Shown piece after piece: positions 5,842 to 7,594 of a stretch of 7,594 nt of DNA (positions within the stretch are counted from its first letter, which is position 1; each line of letters opens with the position of its first letter). The stretch lies in the NCBI GenBank assembly GCA_947631285.1, contig CANRKS010000046.1, forward strand, positions 1 to 7,594, read 5' to 3'. This DNA comes from an uncultured Bacilli bacterium (GTDB taxonomy: Bacteria > Bacillota_I > Bacilli_A > RF39 > UBA660). The notes beneath the pieces were generated by a model. It did not search any database. It worked only from the letters and a program-made list of their open reading frames with translations, and was not told where the DNA came from. Position numbers and translations under genes: made by a program.

Positions 5842-6497
5842 TTAACCATCCCATATATAAGTATTGCTGCTGAAACAGAAGCATTTAAACTATTTATTTT
5901 TCCCATCATTGGAATCTTTATTATAACATCACTATTATCTTTAACTATTTTACTTATTCCCTTTCCTTCATTACCAATTACTAAAACTTTTTTATCACTA
6001 TAGTCTACTTTACGATAGTCCAGCCCTTCCATCGAAGCGACATACACAAAATAACCTTTATCTTTTAAATAATTTAAAGCATTAACAATATTAGAAGTCA
6101 TAATCACTTTTACATATTGGGTTGCTCCAGCACTTACATGAACAACCGTATCATTTACTAAAACAGATCTATCTTTAGGAATAATAATATTTTTAATTCC
6201 TGCACATTCACAAGTTCTAATAATAGCTCCAAAATTATGAGGATCTTCTAAATGATCTAAGACTAAAACAAAATCACTATCTATATCTTCTAATTGATAA
6301 TATTCATAATCATAGGTATCAATAACTATTCCTTGATGATTACCTTTAACCATTTTATCTAAACTAGCTTTAGGTACTATTGTATATTTTAAATTATTTT
6401 CTTTTAAATAAGGAATTATCTCTTTTGTACTTATATAAATTTTTTTAATTTTCTTTTGATCTAATTCTTTTAAAACATTTTTACCATAAACTAGCAT
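5838..6497 (-). CDS. rlmB: 23S rRNA (guanosine-2'-O)-methyltransferase RlmB / TrmH family
   Basis: This 219-residue SPOUT methyltransferase starts MLVYGKNVLKEL, like the RlmB N-terminal substrate-binding domain. The three SPOUT motifs are intact: LDHLEDPHNFGAIIRTCE (about 81-97) with the conserved Asn88 and Arg94, VLVIGNEGKGIS (about 171-182), and IPMMGKINSLNASVSAAI (about 195-212), which form the knotted S-adenosylmethionine site. RlmB methylates the ribose of G2251 in the peptidyl-transferase P-loop of 23S rRNA. The protein is somewhat shorter than the usual 240-250 residues, but no motif is missing. A related TrmH-type specificity cannot be fully excluded. I used the ATG at 6497, 5 bases from AGGTGA; the in-frame GTG at 6506 lies within that site. 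It leads the operon with the sigma gene. Confidence 0.92.
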   Translation of the reverse strand: MLVYGKNVLKELDQKKIKKIYISTKEIIPYLKENNLKYTIVPKASLDKMVKGNHQGIVIDTYDYEYYQLEDIDSDFVLVLDHLEDPHNFGAIIRTCECAGIKNIIIPKDRSVLVNDTVVHVSAGATQYVKVIMTSNIVNALNYLKDKGYFVYVASMEGLDYRKVDYSDKKVLVIGNEGKGISKIVKDNSDVIIKIPMMGKINSLNASVSAAILIYGMVK

Positions 6498-6502
6498 AAG
6501 AA

Positions 6503-6508
6503 TCACCT
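6503..6508 (-). promoter_or_regulatory. Shine-Dalgarno site (AGGTGA) deciding the rlmB start
   Basis: AGGTGA matches the anti-Shine-Dalgarno partner and lies 5 bases before the ATG at 6497. It contains the in-frame GTG at 6506, which is therefore an unlikely start. Confidence 0.7.
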
Positions 6509-6515
6509 AAGGTTT

Positions 6516-6521
6516 ATTGTA
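6516..6521 (-). promoter_or_regulatory. Extended -10 of the rlmB-sigma operon
   Basis: TACAAT preceded by TGC on the minus strand makes an extended -10 (TGCTACAAT). The region 17 bases upstream (GTGTAA) is a poor -35. A start near 6509 would leave a leader of about 12 bases before the ATG. Confidence 0.5.
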
Positions 6522-6554
6522 GCATATTTTCTTTAAAATTACACCGTCATTTTC

Positions 6555-6583
6555 TTGCCAAATAGCTTATTTACTGTTATAGT
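6555..6583 (+). promoter_or_regulatory. Promoter of the radical SAM gene
   Basis: TTGCCA (6555-6560, 5 of 6) and TATAGT (6578-6583, 5 of 6) are spaced by exactly 17 bases, and TGT precedes the -10 (extended). AAGGAGG follows at 6592-6598, 4 bases before the ATG. Together with the rlmB promoter it forms a divergent control region of 105 bases. Confidence 0.75.
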
Positions 6584-6602
6584 AGCATAAAAAGGAGGAA
6601 TT

Positions 6603-7523
6603 ATGTTCAAATATACTTTAGACAATAAAAGATATCACACTTTAAATTACTTTTATCGCACTAAATTTAAAAGTAAAGTTTTTAAAGTTCCTCTTGATGC
6701 TCACATGAGTTGCCCCAATAAAAAAGATGGCCATGGTTGTATTTTTTGTCGTAATGGAAGTGGGGCTAATATTACTGATAATACTTTATCTATTAAAGAA
6801 CAATTTTTAAAAAACATAGAAATATTGGAACATAAATGGCCTAATAGTTTATATATTCCCTATTTTCAAAGTGGTACCAACACTTATGCTCCTTTAGATA
6901 AATTAAAACCATTATTTGAAGAATTATTAACTTATCCTAAAGTAGTCGGGCTGGCTATTGCCACTAGACCTGATACCATTAGCGATGAGGTATTAGAGTA
7001 CTTAAAAGAGTTAAATAAAAAAACTTTTTTAACAATTGAATTAGGACTTCAAAGTAGTAACGATAATACTCTTAAATTTATTAAAAGAGGTCATGATACA
7101 AAATGTTTTATCGACATGGTAAAGAAATTAAAAGATAATCATATCTTTACAGTGGCACATATTATAAATGGCCTTCCATATGAAACTAGGGAAGATATGC
7201 TTAATACAGTTAAACTTTTAAATGATTTAAAAATTGATGGAATTAAAATTCATATGCTTTATATTTCTAAAGGAACAGAGCTAGCCCAAATTTATGAAAA
7301 AGAACCATTTTCTATGCTAACTAAAGAGGAATATATTGATATTGTTGTTAAAGAACTAGAATTATTAGATGAAAAAATAGTCATTGAAAGAATTACCGGT
7401 GACCCCATTAAAGATGAGCTAATAACTCCTTCATGGCTACTTAAAAAGTTTTGTGTTTTAAATGACATTGATAAAGAAATGGTTAAAAGAAATACTTATC
7501 AAGGTATAAAAGTTAATAAATAA
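6603..7523 (+). CDS. TIGR01212-family radical SAM protein (YtqA/YhcC, MnmL-like)
   Basis: A 306-residue radical SAM enzyme of the usual length for the YhcC/YtqA family. The N-terminus (YHTLNYFYRTKFKSKVFKVP) and the cluster motif CPNKKDGHGCIFC (Cys37, Cys46, Cys49; C-x8-C-x2-C) are characteristic of TIGR01212 and should hold the [4Fe-4S] cluster that cleaves S-adenosylmethionine. YFQSGTNTYAPL (87-98), IATRPDTIS (119-127), IELGLQSSND (145-154) and GLPYETREDM (190-199) are the Elp3-like conserved strands. The B. subtilis member YtqA has been reported as MnmL, acting on the carboxymethylaminomethyl group of wobble uridine 34 in tRNA; I recall this from the literature and cannot verify that this copy does the same. 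The usual partner ytqB/mnmM is not adjacent. The gene stands alone, divergent from rlmB. Confidence 0.92.
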   Translation: MFKYTLDNKRYHTLNYFYRTKFKSKVFKVPLDAHMSCPNKKDGHGCIFCRNGSGANITDNTLSIKEQFLKNIEILEHKWPNSLYIPYFQSGTNTYAPLDKLKPLFEELLTYPKVVGLAIATRPDTISDEVLEYLKELNKKTFLTIELGLQSSNDNTLKFIKRGHDTKCFIDMVKKLKDNHIFTVAHIINGLPYETREDMLNTVKLLNDLKIDGIKIHMLYISKGTELAQIYEKEPFSMLTKEEYIDIVVKELELLDEKIVIERITGDPIKDELITPSWLLKKFCVLNDIDKEMVKRNTYQGIKVNK

Positions 7524-7549
7524 TTTAATCAGGTATACCAGAGATTAAA
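7524..7549 (-). terminator. Possible stem-loop at the end of the right-edge gene
   Basis: TTTAATC (7524-7530) and GATTAAA (7543-7549) are perfect 7-base arms around a 12-base loop containing GGTATACC. Read on the minus strand the arm is followed by TTATTTATT, a weak T-rich tail; on the plus strand there is no T run. It may therefore terminate the convergent gene rather than the radical SAM gene. Confidence 0.35.
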
Positions 7550-7594
7550 TATGGTACACCAATTGTTCCATTTCCAGATAGTTTTAAATTATCA
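7525..7594 (-). CDS. 3' end of a convergent gene, truncated by the window edge
   Basis: On the minus strand a frame is open from the window edge for 22 codons and ends in TAA at 7527-7525, 1 base beyond the stop of the radical SAM gene. The C-terminus reads DNLKLSGNGTIGVPYLISG and ends IPD. The GNGTIGVPYLIS part resembles the 'GxGTxxxPYLI' segment common in repeat-built secreted or surface proteins of Bacillota. That is only a short pattern match, so the product remains unassigned. The short length means the frame could also be open by chance. Confidence 0.45.
   Translation of the reverse strand, partial: DNLKLSGNGTIGVPYLISGIPD

Noticed and set aside
1..7594. Mobile element, CRISPR array, phage module or toxin-antitoxin pair.
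   Set aside because: No transposase, integrase, spaced direct repeats, terminal inverted repeats or known toxin motif were seen. The small 95-residue gene shares motifs with its operon partner rather than with an antitoxin.

Overview
This AT-rich, gene-dense bacterial window carries nine complete genes and one cut-off gene. The AT bias, Lys/Ile/Asn-rich proteins, strong Shine-Dalgarno sites, TATAAT promoters and T-tailed terminators suggest a low-GC Bacillota, possibly a Mollicutes-related Bacilli lineage such as the gut RF39-type groups (inference, not proven). Tryptophans checked are TGG, and rlmB ends at a TGA inside an ATGA overlap, so the standard bacterial code fits better than the Mycoplasma code. 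I see no insertion sequence, CRISPR array, rRNA or tRNA.

Layout: all genes are on the minus strand except one at the right. Read in the direction of minus-strand transcription they form four units. (1) 6497-5209: rlmB (23S rRNA ribose methyltransferase) overlaps by 4 bases a sigma factor resembling SigH, and the unit ends in a hairpin terminator. (2) 5170-2872: a self-contained operon with a strong promoter, an operator-like palindrome, three genes of unknown function and a terminator. All three proteins carry related helical segments with a recurring hydrophobic-x3-Pro pattern, and two nearly identical LEK..DFN motifs link two of them. This is the least explained part of the window. (3) 2835-1639: a lipid-anchored GH25 muramidase with Ig-like spacer domains and its own promoter. 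(4) 1517-63: a zinc-dependent medium-chain alcohol/polyol dehydrogenase followed 6 bases later by a HIT-family nucleotide hydrolase.

On the plus strand, a TIGR01212/YtqA-type radical SAM protein (6603-7523) is transcribed divergently from rlmB. The 105-base gap between them holds a recognisable promoter on each strand. One base beyond its stop, a convergent minus-strand gene runs off the right edge.

The window mixes translation and tRNA/rRNA modification (rlmB, the radical SAM protein), regulation (sigma factor), cell wall (GH25) and small-molecule metabolism (dehydrogenase, HIT), around an uncharacterised three-gene operon. In four genes an in-frame upstream start was set aside because the Shine-Dalgarno spacing favours a later ATG.
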